Of a stretch of 63,109 nucleotides of DNA, positions 9,026 to 18,957 are shown piece after piece; within the stretch, counting starts at the first letter, position 1; every line of letters begins with the position of its first letter. The notes under the pieces are model-generated. The model was not told where the DNA came from. It made no database searches and was given only the letters and a program-made list of their open reading frames with translations. Location: NCBI GenBank assembly GCA_019186845.1, contig JABARW010000001.1, positions 1 to 63,109 on the forward strand, written 5' to 3'. This DNA is from Planctomycetota bacterium. GTDB lineage: Bacteria > Planctomycetota > UBA8742 > UBA2392. The position numbers were made by a program, and so were the translations under genes.

Positions 9026-9958
9026 TCAGGCGATCACGCCCTTGGTCACGTTCAGGAAGATATCCTCCAGGTTCTTGCTCTCCTGCTGCAGGCTCACCAG
9101 GGGCACGCCGCGATTGAGCAGCTCGCGCATCAGGCCGGCATTGCTGGCCTCGGGCTGGAGGAATGTAAACGTAATGGTGTCGCGCTCGATCTCGACGCCC
9201 CCGATGTCCGGCAGCGACTTGAGCACGGCCACAGCGGGATCGGGCGAACCCATCACTCTCAACTTCAGTTTCTGCCCGGCAGCGCCCCGCTGCTCGGCCA
9301 GAATCTCGTCGATGCGCCCGGCCTTCAAAAGCAGGCCGCGCTCGATAATGCCGACGCTGTTACACATGTCGGACAGCTCGGTGAGGATGTGGCTGGAGAT
9401 GATGATGGTCTTGCCCAGCTTCTGGAGTTCCTTGAGCAGCAGACGCAACTCAATGCGCGCGCGGGGGTCAAGGCCGGCGGCTGGCTCGTCGAGAATCAGC
9501 ACCTTGGGGTCGTGCACCAGCGTCTTGGCCAGGCAGAGCCGCTGGCGCATGCCCTTGGAGAGCGTAGCTACGTCTTTGTGGCGGACGTCGGTCAGCTCGG
9601 TGATCTCCATGATCTCGTCGACGAGGCCCTTGCGGCGCGCGGGCGCGATACGATAGGCCGCGGCGAAGAACTCGAGATATTCTTCGATCTCGACGCCTTC
9701 GTACACGCCAATGTAGTCCGGCATGTAGCCGATGATGCGGCGGATCGTTTCGGGTTCGTCAAGCACGCTGATGCCGTCAATGACCAGGTCGCCGTAGTCG
9801 GGATCGAGCAGCGTGGCCATCATGCGCATGGTCGTCGTTTTGCCCGCCCCGTTGGGCCCGACGAAACCGAATATGTCTCCCTGCGCAATGGAGAAGGAGA
9901 GATCCCACACCGCGCGGAACTGTTTGAAGGCCTTGCAGACATGCTTCACTTCGATCAT
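9026..9958 (-). CDS. ABC transporter ATP-binding protein
   Basis: 310 residues with complete ABC ATPase motifs: Walker A GPNGAGKTTTM, signature LSKGMRQRL, Walker B VLILDEPAAGLDP, and switch His in IIISSHILTE. The LSKGM signature and the C-terminal extension are typical of the NatA/GldA/CcmA-like group of ATPases that energise ABC-2 permeases for export or gliding. No ABC-2 permease is adjacent within the window, so the partner must be encoded elsewhere or the ATPase is an orphan. It is the last gene of a minus-strand series after the small protein at 10038-10244 (79-bp gap). The substrate is unknown. Confidence 0.92.
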   Translation of the reverse strand: MIEVKHVCKAFKQFRAVWDLSFSIAQGDIFGFVGPNGAGKTTTMRMMATLLDPDYGDLVIDGISVLDEPETIRRIIGYMPDYIGVYEGVEIEEYLEFFAAAYRIAPARRKGLVDEIMEITELTDVRHKDVATLSKGMRQRLCLAKTLVHDPKVLILDEPAAGLDPRARIELRLLLKELQKLGKTIIISSHILTELSDMCNSVGIIERGLLLKAGRIDEILAEQRGAAGQKLKLRVMGSPDPAVAVLKSLPDIGGVEIERDTITFTFLQPEASNAGLMRELLNRGVPLVSLQQESKNLEDIFLNVTKGVIA

Positions 9959-10037
9959 GGGTGCAGTCCGCGGTTCGTTGCCGAGGCCAGAGATTCGCGC
10001 GGCTTTGAGCCTTTGCGCGATCCCCAGGCCACGACGG

Positions 10038-10244
10038 CTATTCCTTGTCCACCTTGTCGATCAGCGAATCCGGCAGCCCCTTGCCAAACAGGAACCGGAT
10101 TCCCAGCGAAATCAGACCCACCGCGATCAGAATGCCGGCCAGCTTCCACAGCAGGTCCCATAGCAGGCCGAGAAGGAACATGAATCCCACCGCGGCCACC
10201 ACGCCAATCGCGATGTACTTCCACTGTGACTTGGTAAGCTCCAT
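10038..10244 (-). CDS. small two-helix membrane protein
   Basis: 68 residues beginning MELTKSQWKYIAIG. Two hydrophobic helices (about 10-32 and 34-53) are followed by a charged tail ending LIDKVDKE. The start lies 2 bp after the stop of the upstream pseudopilin-head gene, which supports co-transcription and the reality of the ORF. No known family is recognised; it may be a membrane partner of the neighbouring proteins. Confidence 0.65.
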   Translation of the reverse strand: MELTKSQWKYIAIGVVAAVGFMFLLGLLWDLLWKLAGILIAVGLISLGIRFLFGKGLPDSLIDKVDKE

Positions 10245-10246
10245 GG

Positions 10247-11593
10247 CTAGCCGCCGAAGTTGTCCTTGTACCAGTCATCGGCTGCGCGCTGCTGTTCCGA
10301 CGCGCCCATGAAGTCCGAGGTGTCATCGGCTTTGTCGAGCGTGCCCTTGGCCGATTTCAGCAACTCGGCAAGCTTGGCCAGCTCCTCCTTGCTTTCCGCC
10401 ATCTTTGCCATGGACTCCTGGCCCTCGATACGCTCCACCTGAATGCCGATGATATCGCGCTGGTCCGTCAGCTCCTTGAGCTTCTTCTTGTAAGCGTTGA
10501 TACGTGTGCGGGTCTCGCCGATCAGGGCCAGGCGCTCTTTGCCCACAGGATCGGCCTTCACCGCATCCAGGTCCTTGAGCCGCTTCTCGCGAATCAACTG
10601 CTTGAGCTTGTCTTCGGACTCACGAAGACGCTTCTCCTCCTTGGGAATCTCCGTGGAGTACCGCGTAATCTTCGCGTTGAGATCCTTGATCGTTCCCTGC
10701 AGCTCGCGCTTGGTCTGTGTCAGTGCGCGCAGGGTGTCGTTGTTGCCGCGCCCGAACTGGGCGAGGTCGAACTTCTTTTCGGGGCTCTGCTTGATCTCGG
10801 TATCATCGGGCGAACCCCACTTGCCGTCCACTCCGATGAAGTGGAGCGTATAGCTCGTGGCGTTGCTCACTGTCACAGTCTGGCTGCCGCCGCCCACGAC
10901 CCAGTCGTCGTCCGTATGTTCCGAGCTGCTGGAGGGTGACATCGATATGGAGCCTCCCAACGGCTGATAGCGCAGGAACTCCTTCCACTCCTTGCCCTCC
11001 ACCACAGACTTCACCGGAGCGTCAAGCCCTTCCAGCGCGGCATCCCATCGATTCGGCAGCAGGCCCGCGTTGACCAGTTCATCCAGCGTCGCAGGCACCT
11101 TGCCGCCATTGTCCTTCTTGTACTCTTCTAGAGCCGCAATCACTGGTCCGCCTGCCTGCGCGGCGTACTTCTCCGCGTAGAAGGCGTGGTGGATTCCAAA
11201 GGTCAGTACAAATGTCCAGAACGCCGCCGGGATGATCGAGAGAATGACGCCCGCCAGGGCTGCGCCCTTGTGCGACTTCTGACCAATCAGGCCCACGAAG
11301 CCAAGCACAAGAGAAATGGGGCTGAGGATACCGCAGAGGAAGATGCTGACAATCGAAACGATCAGCGAAGAAGTCCCAAAGGCACCGGTGCCCGGCTGGC
11401 GGTAGGCCGCGGGGTTGAACATCATGCGAGTCGCGCCCCGAAAGCCATGGGGCTGGGGCGGCGGCATGTAGCTGGCACTGGGCGGCACGGATCCCGGCGG
11501 GACGTAGCTGCCGGGCTGCGCATATCCCGGAGGAGCGCCGCCGTAGCCGGGGGGAGTCTGGGGCTGCTGGTTATAGCCGGGGGGAACGTTCAT
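10247..11593 (-). CDS. membrane protein with one pseudopilin (GspG-like) head and a coiled coil
   Basis: 448 residues from ATG 11593, preceded by AGGAGA; the longer open frame upstream is not used. Order: a Pro/Gly/Tyr-rich N-terminus with PPGY repeats (1-60), a pair of hydrophobic helices like those of DUF4190 proteins (about 75-145), a GspG-like head (about 150-265: GPVIAALEEYKKDNGGKVP..LDELVNAGLLP..TLHFIGVDGKWGSPDD), then a long charged coiled coil (about 285-420). In type II secretion the GspG head is the C-terminal part of the major pseudopilin. Here the prepilin peptidase site is missing and the head is held by two helices instead. The function is unknown. It lies 70 bp after the hydroxyacyl-CoA dehydrogenase gene and may share its transcript. 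Confidence 0.75.
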   Translation of the reverse strand: MNVPPGYNQQPQTPPGYGGAPPGYAQPGSYVPPGSVPPSASYMPPPQPHGFRGATRMMFNPAAYRQPGTGAFGTSSLIVSIVSIFLCGILSPISLVLGFVGLIGQKSHKGAALAGVILSIIPAAFWTFVLTFGIHHAFYAEKYAAQAGGPVIAALEEYKKDNGGKVPATLDELVNAGLLPNRWDAALEGLDAPVKSVVEGKEWKEFLRYQPLGGSISMSPSSSSEHTDDDWVVGGGSQTVTVSNATSYTLHFIGVDGKWGSPDDTEIKQSPEKKFDLAQFGRGNNDTLRALTQTKRELQGTIKDLNAKITRYSTEIPKEEKRLRESEDKLKQLIREKRLKDLDAVKADPVGKERLALIGETRTRINAYKKKLKELTDQRDIIGIQVERIEGQESMAKMAESKEELAKLAELLKSAKGTLDKADDTSDFMGASEQQRAADDWYKDNFGG

Positions 11594-11663
11594 CCTGTTT
11601 CTCCTGTACTGCGAACCATTCGGCCGTGCATATGGCTTTGAACAGCGGCATCCGCGCCGATGC

Positions 11664-12518
11664 CTAGTACTTATAGAAACCCTGGCCCGTCTTTCGGCCG
11701 AGGTGACCGGCCGCCACATACTTGCGAAGCAGGGGACAGGGGCGGTACTTGCCGTCGCCCAGGTCGCGGTGCAGCACCTCCATGATAGCGAGGCAGGTAT
11801 CCAGCCCAATGAGGTCTGCCAGCGTGAGCGGCCCCATGGGGTGGTTCATGCCCAGTTTCATGATGCTGTCGATGCTCTCTTTGGTGGCCACGCCTTCCAT
11901 GAGACAGTAGACGGCTTCATTGATCATGGGCATCAGGATGCGGTTGGAGACGAAACCGGGGAAGTCGTTACAGTCCACGGGTGTCTTGCCCACGCGCTTG
12001 GCCAGCTCCATGGTAGCGGCATAAGTTTCGTCGCTCGTATCCAGCCCCCGGATAACCTCCACCAGCTCCATGAGGGGAACCGGGTTCATGAAGTGCATGC
12101 CAATGAACCTGCGGGCCCGTGCCTTGATGCGCCCCGCCAGCGTAGTGATCGAGATGCTGCTGGTGTTGGTGGCCAAAATGGCGTCCGGCGGGCAGACTTT
12201 GTCCAGTTTGGCAAAAATCGCGTGCTTGATTTCGAGGTTCTCTGTGGCCGCCTCGATAGCCAGCTGCACACCCGACAAGGCTTCGTAATCCGTCCCCGTG
12301 CTTAGGTTGGCCAAGGCCGCCTGCTGCTGCTCGGGCGTGATCTTCTTCTTCTCGACAAACTTGGAGAGGGACTTCTTAATCGTCTCAAGGCCGCGGGCGC
12401 AGGCCTCCGTGCTCACGTCCAACATGTGCACTTTGATACCGTGGACCGCCAGAACCTGCGCAATCCCGTTGCCCATCTGCCCCGCACCCACCACTCCGAC
12501 CGACTGAATAGCCGCCAT
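11664..12518 (-). CDS. 3-hydroxybutyryl-CoA dehydrogenase
   Basis: 284 residues with the NAD-binding [15 protein letters not shown] at the N-terminus, [13 protein letters not shown], the NTSSISIT segment and the catalytic-His motif [17 protein letters not shown], followed by the helical C-domain ([43 protein letters not shown]). It oxidises (S)-3-hydroxybutyryl-CoA to acetoacetyl-CoA with NAD(P)+ in short-chain fatty acid or polyhydroxybutyrate metabolism. ATG 12518 is chosen because the dinucleotide fold starts directly there; the open frame begins at 12554. The neighbours give no pathway context. Confidence 0.94.
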   Translation of the reverse strand: MAAIQSVGVVGAGQMGNGIAQVLAVHGIKVHMLDVSTEACARGLETIKKSLSKFVEKKKITPEQQQAALANLSTGTDYEALSGVQLAIEAATENLEIKHAIFAKLDKVCPPDAILATNTSSISITTLAGRIKARARRFIGMHFMNPVPLMELVEVIRGLDTSDETYAATMELAKRVGKTPVDCNDFPGFVSNRILMPMINEAVYCLMEGVATKESIDSIMKLGMNHPMGPLTLADLIGLDTCLAIMEVLHRDLGDGKYRPCPLLRKYVAAGHLGRKTGQGFYKY

Positions 12519-12694
12519 GCCCTCTCCGTGAATTTTGGCGCCAGAGTCTAGCACGCAGGCAAGACTATGAAACCTGCGTCAAAGGTGCGCCGCTATGAAA
12601 GGGGGCAGCACTTGTAAATGGAGTGCGACATCAGAACGTTCAATGTATTAATACCGAAGAAACCATTAAACGTCCAACAACTGTACAGTTCGTT

Positions 12695-13123
12695 CTAGGC
12701 TGGCGGATGGCCGTTCGGTTTCTTCAAGTTCGAATTGTCGACCAGTGCGGACGCCGGTGGAATCACCGATCGCAGACGCTCCGCCAACTGGTTGCGCCTG
12801 TTCGTCGGCAACACCTGAAGCACCCCATGGGGCAAGTCCGGCGCAGCGGTGTTCTCCATCGGCTCATAGAACACAACGCCCTTGAGGATGCCGGGCTGGG
12901 CCAGCAATTTCTTTATGCCCTCGCCGGCCCCGCGTGCCAGCTCACTGGCACCCACAACTACCACGCTGAACGCCACTTGCATGACAAGCGCCAAAGCCGC
13001 CTCCACGCTAGCCGTGGTGTGAACGACGTAGCCGCGCGACACCAGAACATCCGCCATGAGAACGCGGACGCGCTCGCTGCTGTCAACAACGAGAACGAAA
13101 TGGCAATCGGTGCCATTAGTCAT
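12695..13123 (-). CDS. receiver-like (degenerate REC) single-domain protein
   Basis: 142 residues beginning MTNGTDCHFVLVVDSSERVR. The start VLVVDSSERVRVLMADVLVSRGYVV follows the receiver fold (first strand, acidic pocket, helix 1). Where the phosphoacceptor Asp is expected after strand 3, the sequence reads FSVVVVGASEL, so that Asp seems to be lost. The later GVVFYEP and VLQVLPTN segments correspond to strands 4 and 5, and a conserved Lys is not obvious. I infer a phosphorylation-independent pseudo-receiver. It is transcribed divergently from the tricorn-like protease gene; a 235-bp, relatively AT-rich gap separates them. Confidence 0.6.
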   Translation of the reverse strand: MTNGTDCHFVLVVDSSERVRVLMADVLVSRGYVVHTTASVEAALALVMQVAFSVVVVGASELARGAGEGIKKLLAQPGILKGVVFYEPMENTAAPDLPHGVLQVLPTNRRNQLAERLRSVIPPASALVDNSNLKKPNGHPPA

Positions 13124-13358
13124 TGTGTTGGCCTGCTTAACGCCCAGCCATTTCCCGAACTGAATCTTGAGAAGATTCTACAGCATTAATGCAGAGTGTA
13201 GCACTGCATTTCCAAAAGAAACTGACCATCCAGTTCTGCAAAAACCCTGCGCGGCTGCGGCCATCGTCCGTATTGTTAACCACCCCATCGCTGTGGATGG
13301 ACTGTTTACAACTAGCGGGCCCCAGGGCTCGCAGCATGGACTTATCGAGGAGCAGATC

Positions 13359-16300
13359 GTGAAGGCACTCAGTTTTTTCGTGTTGGCCTGCCTGGCTTCC
13401 GGCCTCGCAGCACAACGCACCGCCCGTCCCACCGAACAGCCGGCCAAGCCCGCGGCCAAAGTGGCGCCCCTGCGCGCTGCCGACGGCGCCCCGGGAGCGC
13501 GTTTCCCCTCGGTATCTCCGGATGGCCAGACCCTGGTGTTTTCGCTTCACGGAGACATCTGGTCGATGCCCACGACGGGTGGCCGCGCCACGCGCCTGAC
13601 CCTCAACGAGGCCTTTGACATGCGCCCGCTCGGAACGCCCGACGGCAAGTCCGTCGTGTTTACGAGCGACCGCAGCGGCAGCTACGACATCTGGATCATG
13701 CCCATTGATGGCGGGCCGCCGCGCCGCCTCACTTTCCATGCCGCGCCCGAGGTGGCCTGCGGTTTCACGGCCGACGGCAAGAACCTGATTCTCCAGTCGG
13801 CCCTTTCGACCGACTGGGAGCTGTATCGCCTGAGCCTCGACGGCGGCACGGAAGTTCGCCTGACCCGAACCGGCGCCCGCGACGGTGCCACGCCCGACGA
13901 CGGCTCGACCCTTTACTACATCGACGGCCCCAGCGACTCCAAAGTGCAGGAGTACAAGGGCTCGGCCAATGACCGCCTGTTCCGCCAGCTCACGGGGGCG
14001 GCCCCCGAACACCTGCACGTGTTCGACGGAAACACCCGCGAGCCGCGGCTGAGCAAAGACGGCAAGCGTCTTTACTTCACGCGCGAAGTTGAAGGCAGTT
14101 TTGAGCTGTTTGCCTGGGACGTTGGCACTGAGCAGGTTCGCCAGCTCACCCGCCTGGGACAAGACGGCCTGAGCAACTTCAGCCTCAGCGCTGACGAAGG
14201 CACCGTCTACTTCGTCTGGAAGTTCTACCTGCACTCGCTGGATCTGAAGGCCGCCGACGCCAAGCCCAAGCTGCTGCCCATCGTGATCCGCGAGGACGCT
14301 GCCGGTCCGCGCCGCGTGGAACGCACCTTCACCAGCGGCGTTGCCTCGGCCGATATCAGCGCCGACGGCAAGACCATTGCCTTTGAACTCAACGGGCAGA
14401 TCTGGCTCCTGGGCGCCGACGGCGGCCAGGCACGCCAGCTCACTTCCGACGCAGATCGCAAGCAGATGCCCCGTATCTCGCCCAACGGCCGCGAAATCGC
14501 CTACTTCGCCGAGGTCAAGGGCAACACGGACATCTTCGTCGTGGGCACCGACGGCAAGGGGCTGCGCCAGATCACGAACGACCCCGCCCTTGACGCCTTC
14601 ATGAGCTGGAGCCCCGACGGCAGCAAACTCGTCTTCACCAGTGAGCGCAGCGGCAACCGCGACATCTGGATCGTCAGCGCCCAGGGCGGCGCCGCCACCC
14701 AGCTCACTAACGCTCCCCAGTCCGACGACGACGCCTGCTTCTCTCCCGACGGCAGCCAGATCGCCTTTGACAGCGCGCGCGGCGGCAACACCGACATCTG
14801 GATCATGAGCGCCGACGGCAGCAACCAGCGCCGCGTCTATGGCTCGACGGAGATCGAGGAAGTCCCCAGCTTCTCGCCGGACGGCAGGTTGATTGTGTTC
14901 AACCGCATCGTACGCGGCCAGACCAGCATCGAGACTTCCGTGGTGGTCACGGACATCATGGGCTCGGGCGAGGTCACCGTGGCCCAGGGCCAGTACGGCA
15001 AGTTCAGTGCCGACGGCCGCAACATCTTCTATGTGGGCGGCACGGCGCGCGGCGGCGGCCAGCTCTACCTTGCGCCCGCGCCAGTCGCAATCAACGCCGG
15101 ACGCCAGATTCCCTTCATCGCGAGCATCGAGATCTCTGAGAAAGAGGAGATGCTGAGGGCCTTTGATGAAGCAGCGCAGGCCTACGGCCAGGGTTTCTAT
15201 GACCCCAAGTTCCACGGCAAGGATTGGGATGCGCTGGTGCAGCAGTACCGGCAGCTGGTGGATTCCTGCGGAACGCGCGAGGAATACCTGTACTACCTCA
15301 ACCGCATGGTGGGTGAGCTTTCAGCCAGCCACTCGGGTGCCTTTGCCAGAACCATCAGGGCCCGCCAGTTCAACACCGGTCTGCTGGGCATGAGCATCAC
15401 GCCGGAGGTGTTCCGTGACACGCGCCAGCGCTTGCGCGTGGACGAAGTGGACGCCCAGGGCCCCGCGGACAAGGCCTGGATCCGCAAGGGCGATTTCATT
15501 TTCCGCATCAACGGCAAGATGATCGCCGCCAAGGATAACGCCTACGCTCTGCTCGAGGGTACCACGGGCGTGGAGATTGCCCTGGTCGTTGCGGACAACC
15601 CCGAGGGCGAGAACCCCCGCGAGGTGAAAATCACGCCCGAATCCGGGCAGCAGAAGCAACAGCGGGATTACCAGCAGTGGGTGCTGAAGAACCGCAGCGT
15701 CACAACTCGTATCTCCAGCAATCAGGTGGCGTACATCCACATCGCAGGCATGATGCCCCCCAACCTTCAACAGTTCCAGAATGAGCTGGCCACGCCCCAG
15801 GTTCAGGCCTGCAAGGCGCTGGTAATTGACGTCCGCGACAACGGCGGCGGCAACATCCACCAGCAGCTCATCGACATCCTCTCGCGCAAGCCTTACGCGG
15901 AGATTCGTATGCGCACGGGGCAGAAGGTGGGCCAGCCCACGCTCTACTGGGACCGCCCCATCGTCGTGCTCATCAACGAACGAAGCTACAGCGACGCCGA
16001 GGTCTTCCCCCACGCCATGAAGACCCTGGGCATGGCCACGATTGTAGGCACCCAGACACCCGGCGCCGTGATCGGCACCTTTGACATCCGCCTTTCGGAC
16101 GGCACCAACTGGCGCATCCCCATGTCCGGTTTCTTCAACAAGGATGGCTCAAACCAGGAGCGCAACGGCTGCAAGCCCGACATCGCCGTGGACATCACTC
16201 CCGCCGATCGCATCGCGGGCAAGGACCCGCAGCTCGAAAAGGCGGTCGAGGTCGCCCTTCAGAAGATCAAGGATGCCAAGGCCAAACCTCAGCCCAAGCC

Positions 16301-16370
16301 CGAACAACCCACCGGACCCACCAAGGAAGGCGACTTCGAAGGCGAGCGCGACGACGCCAAGAAGTCATAA
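13359..16370 (+). CDS. tricorn-like S41 peptidase with N-terminal beta-propeller repeats and PDZ
   Basis: 1003 residues from GTG 13359, preceded by GAGGAG; the product then begins with a clean signal peptide (KALSFFVLACLASGLAAQ). Residues about 40-560 are TolB/PD40-type propeller repeats (FSPDGSQIAFDS..GNTDIWIMSADG). A tricorn C1-type helix region (EKEEMLRAFDEA..DPKFHGKDWDALV) follows, with catalytic His in MVGELSASHSGAF near residue 658. Next come a PDZ domain (about 685-765) and the S41 core: VIDVRDNGGGNIHQQLID and the nucleophile in NERSYSDAEVFPHAM near residue 878. Archaeal Tricorn degrades peptides after the proteasome; bacterial exported versions are thought to trim peptides in the periplasm. 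The Lys/Pro-rich C-terminal tail is probably flexible. A hairpin terminator follows. Confidence 0.9.
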   Translation: MKALSFFVLACLASGLAAQRTARPTEQPAKPAAKVAPLRAADGAPGARFPSVSPDGQTLVFSLHGDIWSMPTTGGRATRLTLNEAFDMRPLGTPDGKSVVFTSDRSGSYDIWIMPIDGGPPRRLTFHAAPEVACGFTADGKNLILQSALSTDWELYRLSLDGGTEVRLTRTGARDGATPDDGSTLYYIDGPSDSKVQEYKGSANDRLFRQLTGAAPEHLHVFDGNTREPRLSKDGKRLYFTREVEGSFELFAWDVGTEQVRQLTRLGQDGLSNFSLSADEGTVYFVWKFYLHSLDLKAADAKPKLLPIVIREDAAGPRRVERTFTSGVASADISADGKTIAFELNGQIWLLGADGGQARQLTSDADRKQMPRISPNGREIAYFAEVKGNTDIFVVGTDGKGLRQITNDPALDAFMSWSPDGSKLVFTSERSGNRDIWIVSAQGGAATQLTNAPQSDDDACFSPDGSQIAFDSARGGNTDIWIMSADGSNQRRVYGSTEIEEVPSFSPDGRLIVFNRIVRGQTSIETSVVVTDIMGSGEVTVAQGQYGKFSADGRNIFYVGGTARGGGQLYLAPAPVAINAGRQIPFIASIEISEKEEMLRAFDEAAQAYGQGFYDPKFHGKDWDALVQQYRQLVDSCGTREEYLYYLNRMVGELSASHSGAFARTIRARQFNTGLLGMSITPEVFRDTRQRLRVDEVDAQGPADKAWIRKGDFIFRINGKMIAAKDNAYALLEGTTGVEIALVVADNPEGENPREVKITPESGQQKQQRDYQQWVLKNRSVTTRISSNQVAYIHIAGMMPPNLQQFQNELATPQVQACKALVIDVRDNGGGNIHQQLIDILSRKPYAEIRMRTGQKVGQPTLYWDRPIVVLINERSYSDAEVFPHAMKTLGMATIVGTQTPGAVIGTFDIRLSDGTNWRIPMSGFFNKDGSNQERNGCKPDIAVDITPADRIAGKDPQLEKAVEVALQKIKDAKAKPQPKPEQPTGPTKEGDFEGERDDAKKS

Positions 16371-16388
16371 GGACCCCAGAGCAACCCA

Positions 16389-16418
16389 GGGCGGCCCGCA
16401 AGGGCCGCCCGTTGCTTT
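16389..16418 (+). terminator. hairpin terminator after the tricorn-like gene
   Basis: Perfect 9-bp stem GGGCGGCCC / GGGCCGCCC with GCAA loop, followed by GTTGCTTTG, 19 bp after the stop codon. Confidence 0.65.
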
Positions 16419-16522
16419 GCGGCCGGCAAGGGCCACCCTTTGCGCGCCCGCCCCGTGGCGCCCCCTACACTTTTCAGCGCAGCAATGGAAGATGCCGCGC
16501 CTCTCATAAGCGGGTGTGGACC

Positions 16523-18814
16523 ATGGCCAAAGACGACATCTACCAGGCATCTCTCGAGTACCACGCGCGCGGCCGCGCGGGCAAAATCGCGGTCGTTCCC
16601 ACGAAGCCGACGTTGACGCAGCGAGACCTCAGTCTCGCCTACAGTCCCGGCGTGGCAGAACCCTGCCGCGAGATCGCGCGCAACGCCGATGAGGCCTATC
16701 GCTACACGGCCAGGGGCAACCTGGTGGCCGTGGTGTCGAACGGAACGGCCATTCTTGGCATCGGCAACCTGGGAGCTTTGGCCAGCAAGCCGGTGATGGA
16801 AGGCAAAGGCGTGCTGTTCAAGAAATTCGCCGATATCGATGTGTTCGATATTGAGGTGAACACGACGGACATCGACGAGTTTGTGGACACCGTGGCCCGC
16901 CTGGAGCCCACGTTCGGCGGCATCAACCTGGAAGACATCCGCGCTCCCGAGTGCTTCGAGATCGAGCAGAAGCTCAAGGAGCGCATGCAGATCCCGGTTA
17001 TGCATGACGACCAGCATGGCACGGCCATCATCGCCGGCGCGGCCCTGCTCAACGCCTGCGAGGTGCTGGGCAAGCGCATGGGCGACCTGCGGGTCGTCGT
17101 CAACGGGGCGGGGGCATCGGGCATTGCCTGCACCAACTACATCATCGGCCTGGGCGTAAAGGCTGAGAACGTGATCATGTGCGACTCCAAGGGCGTGCTC
17201 AACAAGCAGCGCGACGACGAGCTGCACTGGAGCAAGCTGCCCTTCGTGCGGGATGTCAAAGGCCGCTATCTCAGTGATGTGATGGACGGTGCGGACCTGT
17301 TTCTGGGACTCAGCGTCAAGGGCGCGCTCAAACCCGAAATGCTCAAGAAGATGGCCAGGAACCCCATCGTCTTTGCCATGGCCAATCCGGACCCCGAGAT
17401 CGACTACCCCGAGGCCCTGGCAGCCCGGCCTGACGTGCTCATGGCCACGGGCCGCAGCGACTTCCCCAACCAGGTCAACAACGTGCTGGGTTTCCCCTTC
17501 ATCTTCCGGGGCGCCCTCGATACGCGCTCCAGGGCCATCAACGAAGAAATGAAGCGCGCGGCAACCTACGCGCTGGCCAAATTGGCCAAGGCCGAGGTAC
17601 CCGACAGCGTGTCGCGCGCCTACGGCGGCGAGCGTTTCAGCTTTGGCCCCACCTACCTGATTCCCAAGCCCTTTGACCCGCGCGTGCTCTATTACGTCGC
17701 TCCGGCTGTGGCCAAGGCCGCCATGGATAGCGGCGTGGCCCGCGTACGCATCGACATTGAGGAGTATCGCGAGCAACTGCGCCGCAAGACAGAGCCCGGC
17801 CGCGCCGTGCTTTCCGTAGCCCTGTCCAAGGCCAAGCAGTTGCGCAAACGTCTGGCGCTGCCTGACGCCACCGACCGCCGCGTTGTGGCCGTGGCCCATC
17901 AGGTCATCAACGAGGGGCTGGCCATGCCGGTGCTGATCGGCGAGAAGGCCCGCATCCAGGCAGCCATGGAAGGATTCGACGAAGACACCTACGAGATCGT
18001 CGATCCGGCCAAGCCGCCGGAGCACGAGGCTCTCGAGGCCAGGCTCAAAGAGAACGAGGGCATGTTCGCGTCGCGCAACAAGCTTGACGCCTATACTCTG
18101 GCCGCCCTGATGACCGACCTGCAGATGGTTGATGGCATGCTCAGCGCAGCAGACAGGGTTTACCGCGAGACAGTGCCCAGTGTGCTCAAGCATGTGCGCA
18201 AGCGCCCGGGAGTCCGACGCGTCTTTGGCATGCACATCATGGTCATCAAGGACCGCGTGCTGTTCTTCGCCGACACTACGCTGGTTATCAAGCCCACTGC
18301 GGAAGAACTGGCAGACTGCGCCCGCCTGGCCTCGGAGGCGGTGGCGGCTCTGGGCGTCACGCCGCGCGTGGCTTTCATCAGTTACAACATCTTTGGCGCA
18401 TCGCCGGACCCTGAAGCCCAGCGCGTCCGCGACGCCTACGAGCTCTTCCACACCCGCAATCCCGGCATCGAGTCCATCGGAGAAATCCAGGCCGACATCG
18501 CTCTTGCGCCCGAGGAATTCCGCAACGTTGTCAGCGCTGAACGCATGCCGCGCCCGGCCAACGTTCTGATCTTTCCCAACCTGGACACGGCCAACGCGGC
18601 ATTCCGCCTGGTGCGCGTAACGGCTGACGCGACAGCCCTGGGCCCCCTGCTGCTGGGCCTCAGGCGGCCGGCCAATGTAATGCCCCGCGTTGCCAGCGTG
18701 GCGGAGTGCGTGGCCATGGCGGGCATCACCCTGGCTATGCCGGTGCTGGCCAGCGAATCGGGGGTGTTCAAGGCCGTCAGCAATCCCTCAGGTGAGTGGA
18801 GAGTGGCACGCTGA
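16523..18814 (+). CDS. maeB: NADP-dependent malic enzyme with phosphotransacetylase-like domain (MaeB type)
   Basis: 763 residues. Residues 1 to about 425 are a malic enzyme catalysing oxidative decarboxylation of malate to pyruvate: [59 protein letters not shown], the nucleotide-binding [16 protein letters not shown], and [26 protein letters not shown]. Residues from about 430 are a PTA_PTB (phosphate acetyltransferase) domain that is regulatory in MaeB proteins ([34 protein letters not shown]). Length fits the E. coli MaeB class. The start ATG 16523 follows a 105-bp gap after the upstream hairpin. An array of 33-bp hairpin repeats begins 18 bp after the stop. Confidence 0.95.
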   Translation: MAKDDIYQASLEYHARGRAGKIAVVPTKPTLTQRDLSLAYSPGVAEPCREIARNADEAYRYTARGNLVAVVSNGTAILGIGNLGALASKPVMEGKGVLFKKFADIDVFDIEVNTTDIDEFVDTVARLEPTFGGINLEDIRAPECFEIEQKLKERMQIPVMHDDQHGTAIIAGAALLNACEVLGKRMGDLRVVVNGAGASGIACTNYIIGLGVKAENVIMCDSKGVLNKQRDDELHWSKLPFVRDVKGRYLSDVMDGADLFLGLSVKGALKPEMLKKMARNPIVFAMANPDPEIDYPEALAARPDVLMATGRSDFPNQVNNVLGFPFIFRGALDTRSRAINEEMKRAATYALAKLAKAEVPDSVSRAYGGERFSFGPTYLIPKPFDPRVLYYVAPAVAKAAMDSGVARVRIDIEEYREQLRRKTEPGRAVLSVALSKAKQLRKRLALPDATDRRVVAVAHQVINEGLAMPVLIGEKARIQAAMEGFDEDTYEIVDPAKPPEHEALEARLKENEGMFASRNKLDAYTLAALMTDLQMVDGMLSAADRVYRETVPSVLKHVRKRPGVRRVFGMHIMVIKDRVLFFADTTLVIKPTAEELADCARLASEAVAALGVTPRVAFISYNIFGASPDPEAQRVRDAYELFHTRNPGIESIGEIQADIALAPEEFRNVVSAERMPRPANVLIFPNLDTANAAFRLVRVTADATALGPLLLGLRRPANVMPRVASVAECVAMAGITLAMPVLASESGVFKAVSNPSGEWRVAR

Positions 18815-18832
18815 GCGAGGTTTGCCCGGTTC

Positions 18833-18957
18833 AAACGGGCGCCCTGCGGCGCCATGCATCAAGTGAAACGGGCGCCTTGCGGCGCCATGCATCAAGTGAA
18901 ACGGGCGCCTTGCGGCGCCATGCATCAAGTGAAACGGGCGCCTTGCGGCGCCCGTTT
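18833..18957 (+). repeat. tandem 33-bp hairpin repeat, three full copies plus a closing hairpin
   Basis: Three head-to-tail 33-bp units start at 18833, 18866 and 18899. Each reads AAACGGGCGCC, TTGC, GGCGCC and then ATGCATCAAGTG; units 2 and 3 are identical and unit 1 differs at one base. A fourth, partial copy starts at 18932 and, instead of the ATGCAT arm, completes a perfect 12-bp stem (GAAACGGGCGCC / GGCGCCCGTTTC with TTGC loop, 18931-18958). Each unit has its own GGCGCC-type inverted repeat. The position just after maeB makes the last copy a transcription terminator candidate and the earlier ones apparent duplications of its left arm. Confidence 0.85.

Noticed and set aside
12623..13189. 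Plus-strand 188-codon frame at the receiver-like gene
   Set aside because: The minus-strand reading gives a recognisable receiver fold; the plus frame gives none.
13137..15215. 692-codon minus-strand frame opposite the tricorn-like gene
   Set aside because: Shadow of a gene with intact catalytic motifs; composition is Ala/Gly/Asp-rich without a fold.
16289..18451. 720-codon minus-strand frame opposite maeB
   Set aside because: Shadow of the malic enzyme gene; no domain.
18833..18957. CRISPR array
   Set aside because: Units are contiguous 33-bp repeats with no spacers; no cas genes.
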